DNA of 64,000 bases from Chitinibacter tainanensis DSM 15459 (GTDB taxonomy: Bacteria; Pseudomonadota; Gammaproteobacteria; Burkholderiales; Chitinibacteraceae). The translations under genes and the position numbers were made by a program. Positions 44,112 to 57,897 of the stretch are shown here, one piece after another; positions within the stretch are counted from its first letter, which is position 1, and every line of letters begins with the position of its first letter. The notes below the pieces were generated by a model. The model made no database searches, had not been told where the DNA came from, and worked only from the letters and a program-made list of their open reading frames with translations. The stretch is taken from positions 1 through 64,000 of the forward strand of contig NZ_AUCN01000001.1 in assembly GCF_000429785.1 (NCBI RefSeq). The letters are read 5' to 3'.

Positions 44112-45716
44112 TCACAGCTTAAACCGGCTCACCGCCTGTTTCAGTTCGGCTGCTTGGCTACCCAGCTCACGGGTTTGGCTGGCGGCGGCATCAAAGGTGC
44201 GCAGATTATCCTGCGCGCCCCGTTCAATTGTGCTGACCAGCTCAGCCACGCGTTCGCTTTGTTCGCTTTGCATGGCCATCACTTGCAGCAATTCATCCAC
44301 GGCCTGCACCACCTGCTGGCTGCTATCAACGATGCGGCCCATGGTGTCTTCGGCCTGCTGGGTTTGCTGTAGGCCCTGATCAGCCAGGCTCACATTCTGA
44401 TTCATGCCCGAGACCACCAAACCGGTTTTATCCCGGATACTGGCAATTGCCGTGACGATGTCTTGGGTGGCCTGGGTGGTGCGCTCGGCCAGTTTGCGCA
44501 CTTCATCGGCCACCACCGCAAAACCACGCCCTTGCTCGCCGGCGCGGGCGGCCTCAATGGCGGCATTGAGGGCCAACAGATTCGTTTGGTCGGCAATTTC
44601 ACGAATGCTGATCACCAACCCGGAAATGGCCGCCGTTTGATTGCCCAGATCCTGCACTTCATCGGCCGCGATATTAATGCTATCAGCCAGCGTGCGAATA
44701 CTGCCGGCAACGGTTTGGATGCTATGAATGCCCTCGCCGGCTTGCGAGCCGGCCGCACGGGCAAGTTCAATCGCCATTTCCGTGCTGCTGGTCATTTGCT
44801 GCAGACCCTGATTGGTGCTGGCCACGCTTTCCTGAATCCCGGAGACCGAGGCATTCATCGTATGCACGCGGGCGCGTAAATCATGCACCCGGGCATCTTG
44901 TCCGGTGGCGGAAACCGACACCTGATCGGACACTTGCCGAATGGCCTGCACCACCTGCCCCAGTTCACGCTGCATTTGCGCCACTCCGCCGAGCACCGAA
45001 TCGGTGCGGCGGGCATGAATAGTCTGGCTCAGATCACCTGCGCCAATCTTGGCCACCAATTCCCGCAAGGCCAATGGCTCGATTTCCAGCGGCTGATAAA
45101 TCCGCCGCGCCACCAGGGCCAGCATGCCGCAGACAAACAAGGCCACCAGCACATTGAGCACCAATAGATTCCGGGTGGCCTCGGCCACTGCCGCTTCTTG
45201 CTCGCTTTGGGCCGCAGCAAAGGCGGCTTGGACACGCTGATCTTCGGTATCAACCAGAGTCGCGAGCTGCTCACCGGTTTGGTCAATCAAATCATCAATC
45301 GCAGCAAATGCCGCTTCATCGGCGCGGGCAGCAATAATCCGGGGCAAATCGCTCGCCACCCCTTGCTGCAATTTGCTAAACAGGGAGAGCATCTGTTCTC
45401 GCGTGGCCGCAGCTTCGATTTGTTCGATGGCCTGGCGAATGCTTTGGCTGAGGGCTTCGGTTTCTTTTATCCGCTCAGGCTGCACCTGGCCTTCGTCTTT
45501 ATCGACGATATTATCCATCGCGACGAGGGTAATCTGGGTGACATCGGTACGCAGCCGGCCTAGCGCATTGCTTTGTTTAGCCAGCACGCTGGCGCGCGCA
45601 ATTTTTTCCGAAACCAGCTTTTGACTGGCCCAGGCATTAATCGCCAAGGCGAGCAAGCCGGCAATCAAGGTGGCGGCCAAAATCAGCAGCCAGTGGCGAA
45701 TCGGCAAATTTTTCAT
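44112..45716 (-). CDS. Methyl-accepting chemotaxis protein
   Basis: Inner-membrane chemoreceptor, 534 aa: TM1 (about 7-27), a short helical periplasmic domain (about 28-180), TM2 (about 183-205), HAMP and a signalling domain with the tip [39 protein letters not shown]. The ligand is unknown. The ATG at 45716 is preferred to the GTG at 45743. Monocistronic, ending 18 bases from element copy 11. Confidence 0.92.
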   Translation of the reverse strand: MKNLPIRHWLLILAATLIAGLLALAINAWASQKLVSEKIARASVLAKQSNALGRLRTDVTQITLVAMDNIVDKDEGQVQPERIKETEALSQSIRQAIEQIEAAATREQMLSLFSKLQQGVASDLPRIIAARADEAAFAAIDDLIDQTGEQLATLVDTEDQRVQAAFAAAQSEQEAAVAEATRNLLVLNVLVALFVCGMLALVARRIYQPLEIEPLALRELVAKIGAGDLSQTIHARRTDSVLGGVAQMQRELGQVVQAIRQVSDQVSVSATGQDARVHDLRARVHTMNASVSGIQESVASTNQGLQQMTSSTEMAIELARAAGSQAGEGIHSIQTVAGSIRTLADSINIAADEVQDLGNQTAAISGLVISIREIADQTNLLALNAAIEAARAGEQGRGFAVVADEVRKLAERTTQATQDIVTAIASIRDKTGLVVSGMNQNVSLADQGLQQTQQAEDTMGRIVDSSQQVVQAVDELLQVMAMQSEQSERVAELVSTIERGAQDNLRTFDAAASQTRELGSQAAELKQAVSRFKL

Positions 45717-45766
45717 AACTACCAAGCCTCGATTAAGTTTCACCTACAGTCTAGTCAAGATAGTCG

Positions 45767-45804
45767 CAAAAAAAAGCCCGCGACATCCTTCGATGCGCGG
45801 GCTT
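45767..45804 (-). terminator. Terminator of glnK-amtB
   Basis: Stem AAGCCCGCG/CGCGGGCTT (45774-45782 with 45796-45804), followed on the minus strand by eight or more T. Confidence 0.9.
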
Positions 45805-45842
45805 ATCAAAGTGCCTGAACAGCACACAGGAACAAACTCGAA

Positions 45843-47363
45843 TTACATGTTGTAGGCTTTCTCGCCGTGGCTGGTTACATCCAGACCTTCGCGTTCTTCG
45901 TCTTCTTTCACGCGCAGACCGATAGTCATATCAACCAGCTTGTAAGCAATGGCCGCAACAACACCGGACCACGCCAGCGTAATACCCACACCAATGGCTT
46001 GGATTTTCACTTGCGTGGCAATGCTGTAGCCGCTGGCCACGCTGTTGCTCACATAGTCCCACACACCAGTGCCGCCCAGATCAGGGCTCGCGAAGACACC
46101 GGTCAGGATAGCGCCCAAGATACCGCACACGCCATGCACGCCAAACACGTCCAGCGAATCATCCGCGCCCAGCAGACGTTTCAGACCATGTACGCCCCAC
46201 AGACCAGCCACACCCGCCAGCAGACCCATGATCAGACCACCGCCCACGCCTACATAGCCAGCAGCAGGCGTAATCACCACCAGACCAGCAACCGCGCCTG
46301 AGGCAGCACCCAGCAATGATGGCTTACCTTTCAGAATCCACTCGGCAATCAACCAGCTCAGCGCTGCAGCAGCAGGCGCCACCCAAGTATTGATGAAGGC
46401 CAGCGCAGCGACGCCATTGGCTTCCAGTGCCGAACCGGCATTGAAACCAAACCAGCCAAACCACAGCAGTGAAGCACCAATCATGGTCATAGTCAGACTA
46501 TGTGGGGTCATCGGATCACGACCGTAGCCCACCCGTTTACCCACAAAGTACGCGCCCACCAGGCCAGCAACCGCGGCATTGATGTGCACCACTGTACCGC
46601 CGGCGAAATCCAGCGCGCCGTCTTGGAACAGATAACCGGCAGTCGCAGTCGCAGCCGCAGCAGCTTCAGCCGACGTATAGGCATCTGGGCCGGCCCAGTA
46701 CCACACCATGTGCGCCATTGGCAGATAGCTGAAGGTAAACCAGATCACGCAGAACACCAGCACGGCCGAGAATTTGATGCGCTCAGCAAACGAGCCCACG
46801 ATCAGCGCGCAAGTAATGGCGGCAAAGGCACCTTGGAAGGCGATATAGATCATCTCGGAGATACCAATGCCTTTATTCCAGGTGGCGGCAATCGAATCAG
46901 GCGTTACGCCTTTGAGCAGCACCTTTGACAGCGAGCCAAAGAATGCATTGCCTTCGGTAAAGGCCACGCTGTAGCCGTAAACCACCCACAGCACCGAAAT
47001 CAGGCTGAAGACGGTGAATACTTGCATCAGCACCGACAGCATGTTTTTGCTGCGCACCAAGCCACCGTAGAACAGCGCCAAACCTGGAATCGACATCAGA
47101 ATCACCAAGGCAGTGGCGACAAACAACCAGGTGTTATCGCCTTTATTAATGGTGATGGTTGGGGCTGCTGCAGCTGGGGCCGAAGCCACCACCGAAGCTG
47201 CGGCGGGTGCACTCGCCACGCTTGAGGCTGCATCAGCGCTCACTTCACTCGCCACCGCAGTGACTGCAGAAGCCTGCACGGCACTGGCGGCTTCTTCGGC
47301 CATCGCAGGTACCGCGAAAAACATGGCGCCGATCAGCGCCAAGCTACCAAGTAATTTTTTCAT
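45843..47363 (-). CDS. amtB: Ammonium transporter AmtB
   Basis: Inner-membrane ammonium channel, 506 aa. After a signal-like first helix there is an Ala/Ser/Val-rich segment (about 22-70) not found in E. coli AmtB, then the Amt core with 11 helices: FYGGLVRSKNMLSVLMQ, the pore-lining region FAERIKFSAVLVF, DFAGGTVVHINAAVAGLVGA, and the C-terminal tail that contacts GlnK (LRVKEDEEREGLDVTSHGEKAYNM). It follows glnK by 24 bases, the classical order. Confidence 0.98.
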   Translation of the reverse strand: MKKLLGSLALIGAMFFAVPAMAEEAASAVQASAVTAVASEVSADAASSVASAPAAASVVASAPAAAAPTITINKGDNTWLFVATALVILMSIPGLALFYGGLVRSKNMLSVLMQVFTVFSLISVLWVVYGYSVAFTEGNAFFGSLSKVLLKGVTPDSIAATWNKGIGISEMIYIAFQGAFAAITCALIVGSFAERIKFSAVLVFCVIWFTFSYLPMAHMVWYWAGPDAYTSAEAAAAATATAGYLFQDGALDFAGGTVVHINAAVAGLVGAYFVGKRVGYGRDPMTPHSLTMTMIGASLLWFGWFGFNAGSALEANGVAALAFINTWVAPAAAALSWLIAEWILKGKPSLLGAASGAVAGLVVITPAAGYVGVGGGLIMGLLAGVAGLWGVHGLKRLLGADDSLDVFGVHGVCGILGAILTGVFASPDLGGTGVWDYVSNSVASGYSIATQVKIQAIGVGITLAWSGVVAAIAYKLVDMTIGLRVKEDEEREGLDVTSHGEKAYNM

Positions 47364-47387
47364 TATGCGCTCTCCAGTCGGTTCGAA

Positions 47388-47768
<381 letters not shown>

Positions 47769-47773
47769 CTATC

Positions 47774-47790
47774 AGCAGGAAGCGTGCCAA
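47774..47790 (-). promoter_or_regulatory. Sigma-54 promoter of glnK-amtB
   Basis: On the minus strand TTGGCACGCTTCCTGCT, a good match to TGGCAC-N5-TTGC with the invariant GG and GC ten bases apart. It lies about 48 bases upstream of the glnK start. Confidence 0.85.
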
Positions 47791-47882
47791 CTTCAAAAGT
47801 GGCGTATTTTCAGACCTTTACAGCTTAGTCGATGGATGATTGCACAATTTTGAACCAGCCTAGATCGACCCCAGCCCGTGCG

Positions 47883-47899
47883 TGCACTTTTTTTGTGCA
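47883..47899. promoter_or_regulatory. Putative NtrC binding site
   Basis: TGCAC-TTTTTTT-GTGCA is a perfect 5-bp dyad with the 7-base spacing of NtrC enhancer sites. It lies about 95-110 bases upstream of the sigma-54 promoter. A second half-site TGCACAATTTTG is at 47841-47852. Confidence 0.65.
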
Positions 47900-47971
47900 T
47901 GCTGCGCGCATTGCTTTATAGGGCGATCTGCTACACTCATGGATGAACCCGCCTTTACTAGGAGCATGATC

Positions 47972-48232
47972 ATGCTGAAAGAAAAATTCTTTGATGAAAT
48001 TGCCAGCAAACTCTCAGATGCCGTGGCCAATAGCCCTGCCAAAGACATGGAGAAAAACGTTCGCGCCATGATGGGCAGTGCGTTTAATAAGCTGGATCTG
48101 GTAACCCGCGAAGAATTCGAAATCCAGCAGGAAGTTTTGGCACGCACGCGCGAAACGGTGGTGCAACTCGAAGCCCGTGTCGCCGCACTGGAAGCGCGCC
48201 TCGAGCTCAATAACCCGCAAGATGGCATTTAA
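47972..48232 (+). CDS. ubiK: Ubiquinone biosynthesis accessory factor UbiK
   Basis: BMFP (YqiC) family protein, 86 aa, now called UbiK, an accessory factor of aerobic ubiquinone synthesis. An amphipathic N-terminal helix (MLKEKFFDEIASKLSDAV) and a C-terminal coiled coil (EIQQEVLARTRETVVQLEARVAALEARL) are seen, matching the trimeric family structure. Start: ATG at 47972 with AGGAG seven bases upstream. A terminator follows. Confidence 0.92.
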   Translation: MLKEKFFDEIASKLSDAVANSPAKDMEKNVRAMMGSAFNKLDLVTREEFEIQQEVLARTRETVVQLEARVAALEARLELNNPQDGI

Positions 48233-48263
48233 GCCCACCGGCTTTACAACAGCCTGACCGACA

Positions 48264-48290
48264 AACCGAGCCTTGCGCTCGGTTTTTTTG
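48264..48290 (+). terminator. Terminator of ubiK
   Basis: Stem around CCGAGC/GCTCGG with a short loop followed by seven T. Confidence 0.85.
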
Positions 48291-48331
48291 TACCATCGTA
48301 AACTCAACTACAACAACAATCGTGCGTACCA

Positions 48332-48811
48332 ATGACCATCAGCATTACCAAGGCTGGCATCCTCGATCTGGATGACCTCGCCCCGCTCTATCAGGCCTAT
48401 CGGCAGTTTTATATCGATCACGCCATTCCTTATGCCCACTGCAGTACCGACTTTGAGCAAACTCGCGCTTTTATCGCTGAGCGGCTTGCTCACGGCGATT
48501 CGCGCCTGTATCTGGCCCGCAACCAAGCCGGTGAGGCCGTGGCTTTTGCGCAGGTGTACACCAGTTTCTCATCGATGTTTCTTTGCCGCAGCTGGGTATT
48601 GAATGATCTGTATGTCGCGCCAAGCCAGCGTGGACAAAAGCTGGGCGAAACCTTGCTCGCGCATGTGGAAAAAGAAGCACTGGCGATTGGGGTGGCGATT
48701 TTGACGATGGAAACATCACCGGAAAACGTTCAGGCGCACCGCCTGTATCAGAAGATGGGCTATGAGCGCGAAATGGGCCATTTGCATTTCGTGCGCAAAT
48801 TGGGAATTTAA
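48332..48811 (+). CDS. GNAT acetyltransferase
   Basis: GNAT-family N-acetyltransferase, 159 aa. Acetyl-CoA binding segment LYVAPSQRGQKLGETLL and C-terminal NVQAHRLYQKMGYEREMGHLHFVRKL. Substrate unknown; the layout resembles ribosomal or diamine acetyltransferases. No clear ribosome binding site before the ATG. Palindromic element copy 12 begins 10 bases after the stop. Confidence 0.88.
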   Translation: MTISITKAGILDLDDLAPLYQAYRQFYIDHAIPYAHCSTDFEQTRAFIAERLAHGDSRLYLARNQAGEAVAFAQVYTSFSSMFLCRSWVLNDLYVAPSQRGQKLGETLLAHVEKEALAIGVAILTMETSPENVQAHRLYQKMGYEREMGHLHFVRKLGI

Positions 48812-48820
48812 TACCACCCA

Positions 48821-48868
48821 AGTATGTCCCGCTAAGTATTATCTGGATTGACCTATAGGGCAATACCC
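48821..48868. repeat. GGGTAT palindromic element, copy 12
   Basis: 48 bp; AGTATGTCCC at one end and GGGCAATACCC at the other. It lies between the convergent GNAT and atpC genes. Confidence 0.7.
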
Positions 48869-48893
48869 TGAAAAAAATCCAAATAAGAGACGT

Positions 48894-48923
48894 AAAAAAA
48901 CCAGCCCGTAGGCTGGTTTTTTT
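48894..48923 (-). terminator. Terminator of the ATP synthase operon
   Basis: Stem CCAGCC/GGCTGG with A-run before and T-run after, so it is strong on either strand. It lies 25 bases after the atpC stop. Confidence 0.92.
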
Positions 48924-48947
48924 GTCCAGAACATCGTCCAGCGATGA

Positions 48948-49376
48948 TCAGTGGCCGCGCCGTTTGATCTTGTCGATAACTGCCAGTTTGGCAACCGCTT
49001 CGACCAGTTCGGCCTGCGCCATGGCAAAATCCATCGACGAAGCATGATTTTTCAATGCTTCTTCGGCCTTGCGCTTTGCTTCCTGCGCTTTGGCTTCATC
49101 GATGTCTGCACCACGAATCGCAGTATCGGCCAATACCGTTACCCCATCCGGCTGAACTTCGAGCATGCCACCTGAAACAAACAGGATGACATCATCTTCG
49201 TTCGAGTTCGCGATCTTGATCCGGATCGCGCCCGGGCGGATGCGGGTCAGCAGCGGCGCGTGCCGCGGCAAGATACCGATCTCACCTCGTTCGGCAGGCG
49301 CAGAGATAAACTCGGCGGTGCCTGAGTAGATCAGCTCTTCGGCGCTAACTACGTCCACATGCATGGTCATGGCCAT
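48948..49376 (-). CDS. atpC: ATP synthase F1 epsilon subunit
   Basis: Central-stalk epsilon subunit, 142 aa. Beta-sandwich domain ([40 protein letters not shown]) and a C-terminal helical hairpin that regulates ATP hydrolysis. Last gene of the atp operon, 11 bases after atpD. Start at the first ATG; one two codons on is also possible. Confidence 0.97.
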   Translation of the reverse strand: MAMTMHVDVVSAEELIYSGTAEFISAPAERGEIGILPRHAPLLTRIRPGAIRIKIANSNEDDVILFVSGGMLEVQPDGVTVLADTAIRGADIDEAKAQEAKRKAEEALKNHASSMDFAMAQAELVEAVAKLAVIDKIKRRGH

Positions 49377-49387
49377 AGCTTAACCCC

Positions 49388-51681
<2,294 letters not shown>

Positions 51682-51709
51682 GATCTGATCCTTTTATTGA
51701 CGTCTCAAA

Positions 51710-53251
51710 TCAGTACGCAGCGCTAGCCTTGAAGGAATCCGCAGCTTTCAGTACAGCAGCTTCGTCGTCAGATGACAGTTCACCTTTCTCGTCGATGCGG
51801 GCCAGTACGTCGGCGTGGTTTGCCTTGAGGTGGCTGAGGAACGCGGCTTCAAATGCCAGTGCGCGGTTAACAGCGATGTCTGCATAAACACCTTTGTTAA
51901 TCAGCAGCAGGGTTACACCCAGCTCGCTCACTTTCATTGGGCTGTATTGAGCTTGTTTCATCAGCTCAGTTACCAGCTTACCGTTTTCCAGCTGTTTACG
52001 AGTTGCTTCGTCCAGATCAGAGGCAAACTGAGCAAATGCAGCCAGCTCGCGATATTGCGCGAGAGCCAGACGTACACCACCACCCAGTTTCTTGATGATC
52101 TTGGTTTGCGCTGCACCACCTACACGCGATACAGAAATACCGGCATTCATCGCAGGACGGATACCCGCGTTGAACAAGTCAGTTTCCAAGAAGATCTGAC
52201 CGTCGGTAATCGAAATCACGTTGGTTGGTACGAATGCAGACACGTCACCGGCTTGCGTTTCAATGATCGGCAGCGCAGTCAGTGAACCTGTTTGGCCTTT
52301 CACTTCGCCGTTAGTCAGTTTTTCAACTTCTTCAGCGTTGATACGGGCCGCACGTTCCAGCAGACGTGAGTGCAGATAGAATACGTCACCAGGGTAAGCT
52401 TCACGACCTGGAGGACGACGCAGCAGCAGGGAGATCTGACGATAAGCCACGGCTTGTTTCGACAGATCATCGTAAACGATCAGCGCGTCTTCGCCACGAT
52501 CGCGGAAGAACTCACCCATAGTACAACCTGAGTAAGCAGCGATGTATTGCAGAGCAGCTGATTCAGAAGCAGACGCGGCCACCACGATCGTGTGGGCCAG
52601 AGCGCCGTGCTCTTCCAGTTTACGCACCACGTTGGCGATCGAAGAGGCTTTTTGGCCAATCGCAACGTAGATACAAGTTACGCCAGTGCCTTTCTGGTTG
52701 ATGATCGCATCCAGAGCAACGGCAGTTTTACCGGTCTGACGGTCACCAATGATCAGCTCACGCTGACCACGACCAATCGGCACCATGGTGTCGATTGATT
52801 TGATACCGGTTTGCATTGGTTGAGCAACTGACTGACGTGCAATTACGCCAGGAGCAATTTTCTCGATTGGTGCAAATTTGTCGGTACCCAGAGGGCCTTT
52901 ACCATCGATTGGCTGACCCAGCGCATTCACTACGCGGCCTACCAATTCGCGGCCAACTGGAACTTCCAGAATACGGCCGGTACATTTCACTTCGTCGCCT
53001 TCGACGATGTGTTTGTAGTCACCCAGAATTACGGCACCTACTGAGTCACGCTCCAAGTTGAGCGCCAGACCGTAGGTATTGCCAGGGAATTCCAGCATCT
53101 CGCCCTGCATAACTTCTGACAGGCCGTGCACGCGCACGATACCATCAGTTACCGACACAACAGTACCAGTGGTGCTGGACTGTGCGCCTTGAGGCAGATT
53201 CTGGATCCGAGCTTTAATCAGTTCACTGATTTCGGACGGATTAAGTTGCAT
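51710..53251 (-). CDS. atpA: ATP synthase F1 alpha subunit
   Basis: Non-catalytic nucleotide-binding subunit, 513 aa, standard length. Walker [14 protein letters not shown] and the arginine-finger segment [12 protein letters not shown] are present. ATG with GGAG upstream; 8 bases after atpH. Confidence 0.99.
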   Translation of the reverse strand: MQLNPSEISELIKARIQNLPQGAQSSTTGTVVSVTDGIVRVHGLSEVMQGEMLEFPGNTYGLALNLERDSVGAVILGDYKHIVEGDEVKCTGRILEVPVGRELVGRVVNALGQPIDGKGPLGTDKFAPIEKIAPGVIARQSVAQPMQTGIKSIDTMVPIGRGQRELIIGDRQTGKTAVALDAIINQKGTGVTCIYVAIGQKASSIANVVRKLEEHGALAHTIVVAASASESAALQYIAAYSGCTMGEFFRDRGEDALIVYDDLSKQAVAYRQISLLLRRPPGREAYPGDVFYLHSRLLERAARINAEEVEKLTNGEVKGQTGSLTALPIIETQAGDVSAFVPTNVISITDGQIFLETDLFNAGIRPAMNAGISVSRVGGAAQTKIIKKLGGGVRLALAQYRELAAFAQFASDLDEATRKQLENGKLVTELMKQAQYSPMKVSELGVTLLLINKGVYADIAVNRALAFEAAFLSHLKANHADVLARIDEKGELSSDDEAAVLKAADSFKASAAY

Positions 53252-53259
53252 GATTTCTC

Positions 53260-53796
53260 CTAACTCTTCAGGCTCGTTGCAAGTGCGGTCAATTTGCCAC
53301 GAACAGAGGCATCGATAACCAGATCACCAATGGTCACCTTCACACCACCGATCAAATCGGGGTTGACGCTAACATCGGCCGTAACCTTGCGTTTGAGTTG
53401 CTGAGTGAGCGTAGCCGTCAGTTCGGCCAGTTGGGCATCAGTCACAGCAAAAGCAGACTCGATATGTGCTTGCGCCACACCTTCATCTGCAGCTTTGAGC
53501 TCTTCGAAGAGAGCAGCTACCGCCGGCAGAGTGGTAAAGCGGCGATTTTCGAGTACTGTTGCCAGGAAGTTGTTAACCTCAGCGCTTGCCTCACCGCCCA
53601 GAAGCCCCGTGAGGAGCTCCTGAACCTGTGCCGCAGAACACTTCGGATTAGCCACTACTGCAAGGGCATCGTCGTTACTCGCGATGGACGCAAGCTTGGC
53701 GAGAATGTCCGACCATTGAGCAAGCGTGTTGCTCTCTTTGGCCAAGCGGAAAACCGCTTCAGCGTAGGGTCTAGCGACTGTGATAAGTTCTGCCAT
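53260..53796 (-). CDS. atpH: ATP synthase delta subunit
   Basis: Peripheral-stalk subunit linking F1 to the b dimer, 178 aa. Typical start [21 protein letters not shown] and C-terminal [26 protein letters not shown] at 53796, 7 bases after the atpF stop; an upstream extension into atpF is rejected. Confidence 0.97.
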   Translation of the reverse strand: MAELITVARPYAEAVFRLAKESNTLAQWSDILAKLASIASNDDALAVVANPKCSAAQVQELLTGLLGGEASAEVNNFLATVLENRRFTTLPAVAALFEELKAADEGVAQAHIESAFAVTDAQLAELTATLTQQLKRKVTADVSVNPDLIGGVKVTIGDLVIDASVRGKLTALATSLKS

Positions 53797-53803
53797 GACT
53801 GTC

Positions 53804-54274
53804 TTACAATTCCGCTTTGATAGATGACAGCATGTCAGCATGCTTAGCAGCGTCTACTTCACGCTGCAGAATCTTCTCAGCGCCGGCAACGGCCAGAGTG
53901 GCCACTTGCTGACGGAGCGATTCTTTGGCTTGCTGGATTTGCTGTTCGATTTCACCTTGAGCGCCGGCCAACAGGCGTTCGCCTTCGGCCTTAGCATTGC
54001 TCTTAGCTTCTTCGACAAGTTGTGCAGCGCGTTTTTCTGCCTGAGCGATGATCTCTGCGGCCTGCTGTTTAGCTTCGCGCAGTTTATCTGCTGATTTTTT
54101 CTCAGCATTTTCGAGATCTTGCTTGGCGCGGTCCGCCGCGGCCAGGCCGTCGGCGATACGCTTCGCACGCTCATCCATCATCTTGGTCAGCGGAGGCCAA
54201 ACAAACTTCATCGTGAACCAGATCAGGATCGCGAATGTGATCATCTGACCTATGAGAGATGCATTAAATTCCAC
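53804..54274 (-). CDS. atpF: ATP synthase Fo subunit b
   Basis: Peripheral-stalk subunit, 156 aa: one N-terminal membrane helix (about 5-25) and a long Ala/Glu/Lys/Gln-rich coiled coil. It starts with GTG, with AGGAGG upstream. It lies 33 bases after atpE. Confidence 0.98.
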   Translation of the reverse strand: MEFNASLIGQMITFAILIWFTMKFVWPPLTKMMDERAKRIADGLAAADRAKQDLENAEKKSADKLREAKQQAAEIIAQAEKRAAQLVEEAKSNAKAEGERLLAGAQGEIEQQIQQAKESLRQQVATLAVAGAEKILQREVDAAKHADMLSSIKAEL

Positions 54275-54307
54275 GCTGAAAGTCCTCCTTAAAGGCTGAT
54301 CAAATGA

Positions 54308-54673
<366 letters not shown>

Positions 54674-54689
54674 TCACCGGACGAAAATC

Positions 54690-55490
<801 letters not shown>

Positions 55491-55865
55491 CTACTTTTTA
55501 CCGTCAAATTGAATTAAAAGCCCAAACCAGTAAGCACTTGCGGCTGCGAGGTAACCTACGAACACCCACAACCAGGCGGCTTGCTGGTATACAACAAACA
55601 ACGCTGCAAAACTCAGCAACGTCATAAAAAGCTTGGCCATCTCGGCAGCAAAGTGGCGACGCATCAATTCGGCGGCGGGCGCAAACTTGACGCTGTAGGC
55701 GATCAAGGCATACAACAGACTGCCCGCGATGGCGATGATTCCACCTATACCACTTGCAATTGCTTCGTTTTGACCCAAAATCAAGAACAGGCCGAGGGCG
55801 AGTACTATCGTAATTGCCACTTTGAGGCGGATCACGCCCCGAATTTGTGCCGTCTTGACCATCAT
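55491..55865 (-). CDS. atpI: ATP synthase subunit I
   Basis: Small membrane protein of 124 aa with four hydrophobic helices, including AGSLLYALIAYSVKFAPAAELMRRHFAAEMAKLFMTLLSF. AtpI helps c-ring assembly and cation uptake but is not part of the final enzyme. First gene of the operon with a strong sigma-70 promoter upstream. Start is one of two adjacent ATGs. Confidence 0.92.
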   Translation of the reverse strand: MMVKTAQIRGVIRLKVAITIVLALGLFLILGQNEAIASGIGGIIAIAGSLLYALIAYSVKFAPAAELMRRHFAAEMAKLFMTLLSFAALFVVYQQAAWLWVFVGYLAAASAYWFGLLIQFDGKK

Positions 55866-55888
55866 TTCACCGTAAGCGAAACCCCGCG

Positions 55889-55918
55889 ATTATACGGAGT
55901 AGATTTGCCCTACGTCAA
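55889..55918 (-). promoter_or_regulatory. Sigma-70 promoter of the atp operon
   Basis: On the minus strand TTGACG and TATAAT are 18 bases apart; the -10 is a perfect consensus. It lies about 24 bases before the atpI start. Confidence 0.85.
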
Positions 55919-56062
55919 TTTTACACATTGACTTCATGGCATTTATTTTCCCGCTTTGATGCCAGACGGATAAAACAAAAGCCTTTCTTTTTTAACGAGT
56001 AATCATCGTTTAAGCCAAGCCGCACCGAGCTCGCCACATTTTGGTGCAAACCGCTGTCGAAC

Positions 56063-56908
56063 TTACAACTGGGCCAATAATGCGGCCAGTTGCGCCTCGT
56101 CGAGGTACTCGATGGTGATTTTCCCCTTCCCCTTCGCGCCGGCCTGAATCTGCACTTTGGTGCCTAAACGGGCGCCAAGTTCCGTGGCTTTGCTTTCCCA
56201 CTCAGCTTTAAGTGCCGGTTTATTCGCCATCGGTGCTTGCACGGGCTCGCTGAGCCATTTTTTCACCAGTGCTTCAACTTCGCGCACAGTGAGGCCCTTG
56301 ATCACCACATGCCGCGCCGCCTCATGCTGGCGTTCTGCCGGCAGGCCCAGCAGTGCGCGAGCGTGGCCCATATCGAGCTGCCCTTCCAGCAGCAACTCAC
56401 GCACTGGCTCCACCAAATTTAGCAAGCGCAGTAAATTGGCAATCGCCGGGCGCGATTTGCCCAAGGCGTGCGCGGCGGCTTCCTGAGTCAGACCAAATTC
56501 ATCCATCAACCGCTGAATACCAATCGCTTCTTCCAGCGGATTGAGATTTTCCCGCTGGATATTTTCAATCAGCGCCATCGCCAGCGCCGCTTCATCGGCG
56601 ATTTCACGCACCAGCGCTGGAATCTCACTCAGCCCCGCCAGTTGCGAGGCCCGCCAACGCCGTTCACCAGCGATAATTTCATAGCGCTCCGGCGCGATTT
56701 CGCGCACCAGCACCGGCTGCATCAAGCCCTGCGCCCGGATCGAATCGGCCAGTTCCAGCAGCGCCGCTTCATTCATCAGCGTGCGGGGCTGGTACTTACC
56801 CGGTTGCAATGCCGTAACCGGCAGCGTTTTTAGGGTGTCTTGGGCGGCGGTATCACCCATCAATGCGTCAAGGCCACGGCCTAGGCCTTTGAATTTCTTG
56901 CTTGCCAT
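56063..56908 (-). CDS. parB: Chromosome partitioning protein ParB
   Basis: CTP-dependent DNA clamp that binds parS, 281 aa. N-terminal nuclease-like domain with the CTP motif ERYEIIAGERRWRASQLAGL, helix-turn-helix region (GLTQEAAAHALGKSRPAIANLLRLL) and a C-terminal dimerisation domain (KGKITIEYLDEAQLAALLAQL). It follows parA by 78 bases. No perfect parS is seen within the window. Confidence 0.98.
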   Translation of the reverse strand: MASKKFKGLGRGLDALMGDTAAQDTLKTLPVTALQPGKYQPRTLMNEAALLELADSIRAQGLMQPVLVREIAPERYEIIAGERRWRASQLAGLSEIPALVREIADEAALAMALIENIQRENLNPLEEAIGIQRLMDEFGLTQEAAAHALGKSRPAIANLLRLLNLVEPVRELLLEGQLDMGHARALLGLPAERQHEAARHVVIKGLTVREVEALVKKWLSEPVQAPMANKPALKAEWESKATELGARLGTKVQIQAGAKGKGKITIEYLDEAQLAALLAQL

Positions 56909-56986
56909 GCTGTTATCCCTGCCCTCCCCGCCTCGGGGTGGGCCACTATTGTCTAGGTTTGCGGAATGGTTGGGGCGCGCCTCACC

Positions 56987-57772
56987 TTAGATGGCGGGCG
57001 CGACTTCGAGGGCGTTATGCCGCGCCAACAGCTCTTCGGCCAGCTGCAAATAGGCTTGCGCGCCTTTGGAAGATTTGTCGTAGGCCAAAATGGGGCGCCC
57101 ATAGCTTGGCGCTTCGGCCAACCGCACATTGCGGGGAATGACGGTGTGATACAGCTTGCTGGTAAAGTGCTTGACCAGCTGATCAGAGACTTGCTGGGCC
57201 AAGGTGGAGCGCGGATCAAACATCGTGCGCAGCAAACCTTCGATTTCAATCTTGCGATTCAGATGCTGCTTGATGCGTTTGAGGGTGTTTACCAGATCCG
57301 ACAAGCCTTCCAGCGCATAGTATTCACACTGCATCGGAATCATCACGGCATCGGCAGCCACCAGGCCATTGAGCGTCAGCAAATTCAGCGCTGGCGGGCA
57401 ATCGAGCACGATGTAATCGTATTCGGCCGCCACTTCGCTGAGCGCGGCTTTCAAGCGCCCTTCGCGCGCCTCGGCTTCCACCAGCTCGACTTCGGCACCG
57501 GCCAGATCGCGATTGGCGGGCAACACGCTAAAGCCGCCAGTTTCTGATTCAACCAAGGTATCGCGAATCGCTGATTCACCAATCAAAAGCGAATACACCG
57601 AATGCGCCAAGCGCGCCTTATCGATGCCGGCGCCCATGGTGGCATTCGATTGCGGGTCCAGATCCACCAGCAACACCTTTTTCCCCAGATGCGCCAAGCT
57701 GGCAGCCAGATTGACTGCCGTGGTGGTCTTACCCACGCCGCCTTTTTGATTTGCGATGGCCAGTATTTTCAT
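56987..57772 (-). CDS. parA: Chromosome partitioning ATPase ParA
   Basis: Deviant-Walker ATPase, 261 aa. [18 protein letters not shown] at the N-terminus, [13 protein letters not shown] and [18 protein letters not shown]. It works with ParB to segregate the origin region. It lies 125 bases after rsmG and precedes parB, the usual order. Confidence 0.98.
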   Translation of the reverse strand: MKILAIANQKGGVGKTTTAVNLAASLAHLGKKVLLVDLDPQSNATMGAGIDKARLAHSVYSLLIGESAIRDTLVESETGGFSVLPANRDLAGAEVELVEAEAREGRLKAALSEVAAEYDYIVLDCPPALNLLTLNGLVAADAVMIPMQCEYYALEGLSDLVNTLKRIKQHLNRKIEIEGLLRTMFDPRSTLAQQVSDQLVKHFTSKLYHTVIPRNVRLAEAPSYGRPILAYDKSSKGAQAYLQLAEELLARHNALEVAPAI

Positions 57773-57897
57773 CAGAATCTCTCGACACGGTGTCGTCGGT
57801 ACAGCAAAGCCGATAGTTTACCCGCTTCAGCGCAGACTGGGCTGACCATTCACCAGTGCTGACGTTTTACTTTCGCAAACGCAACGCCTGAGCTGGA

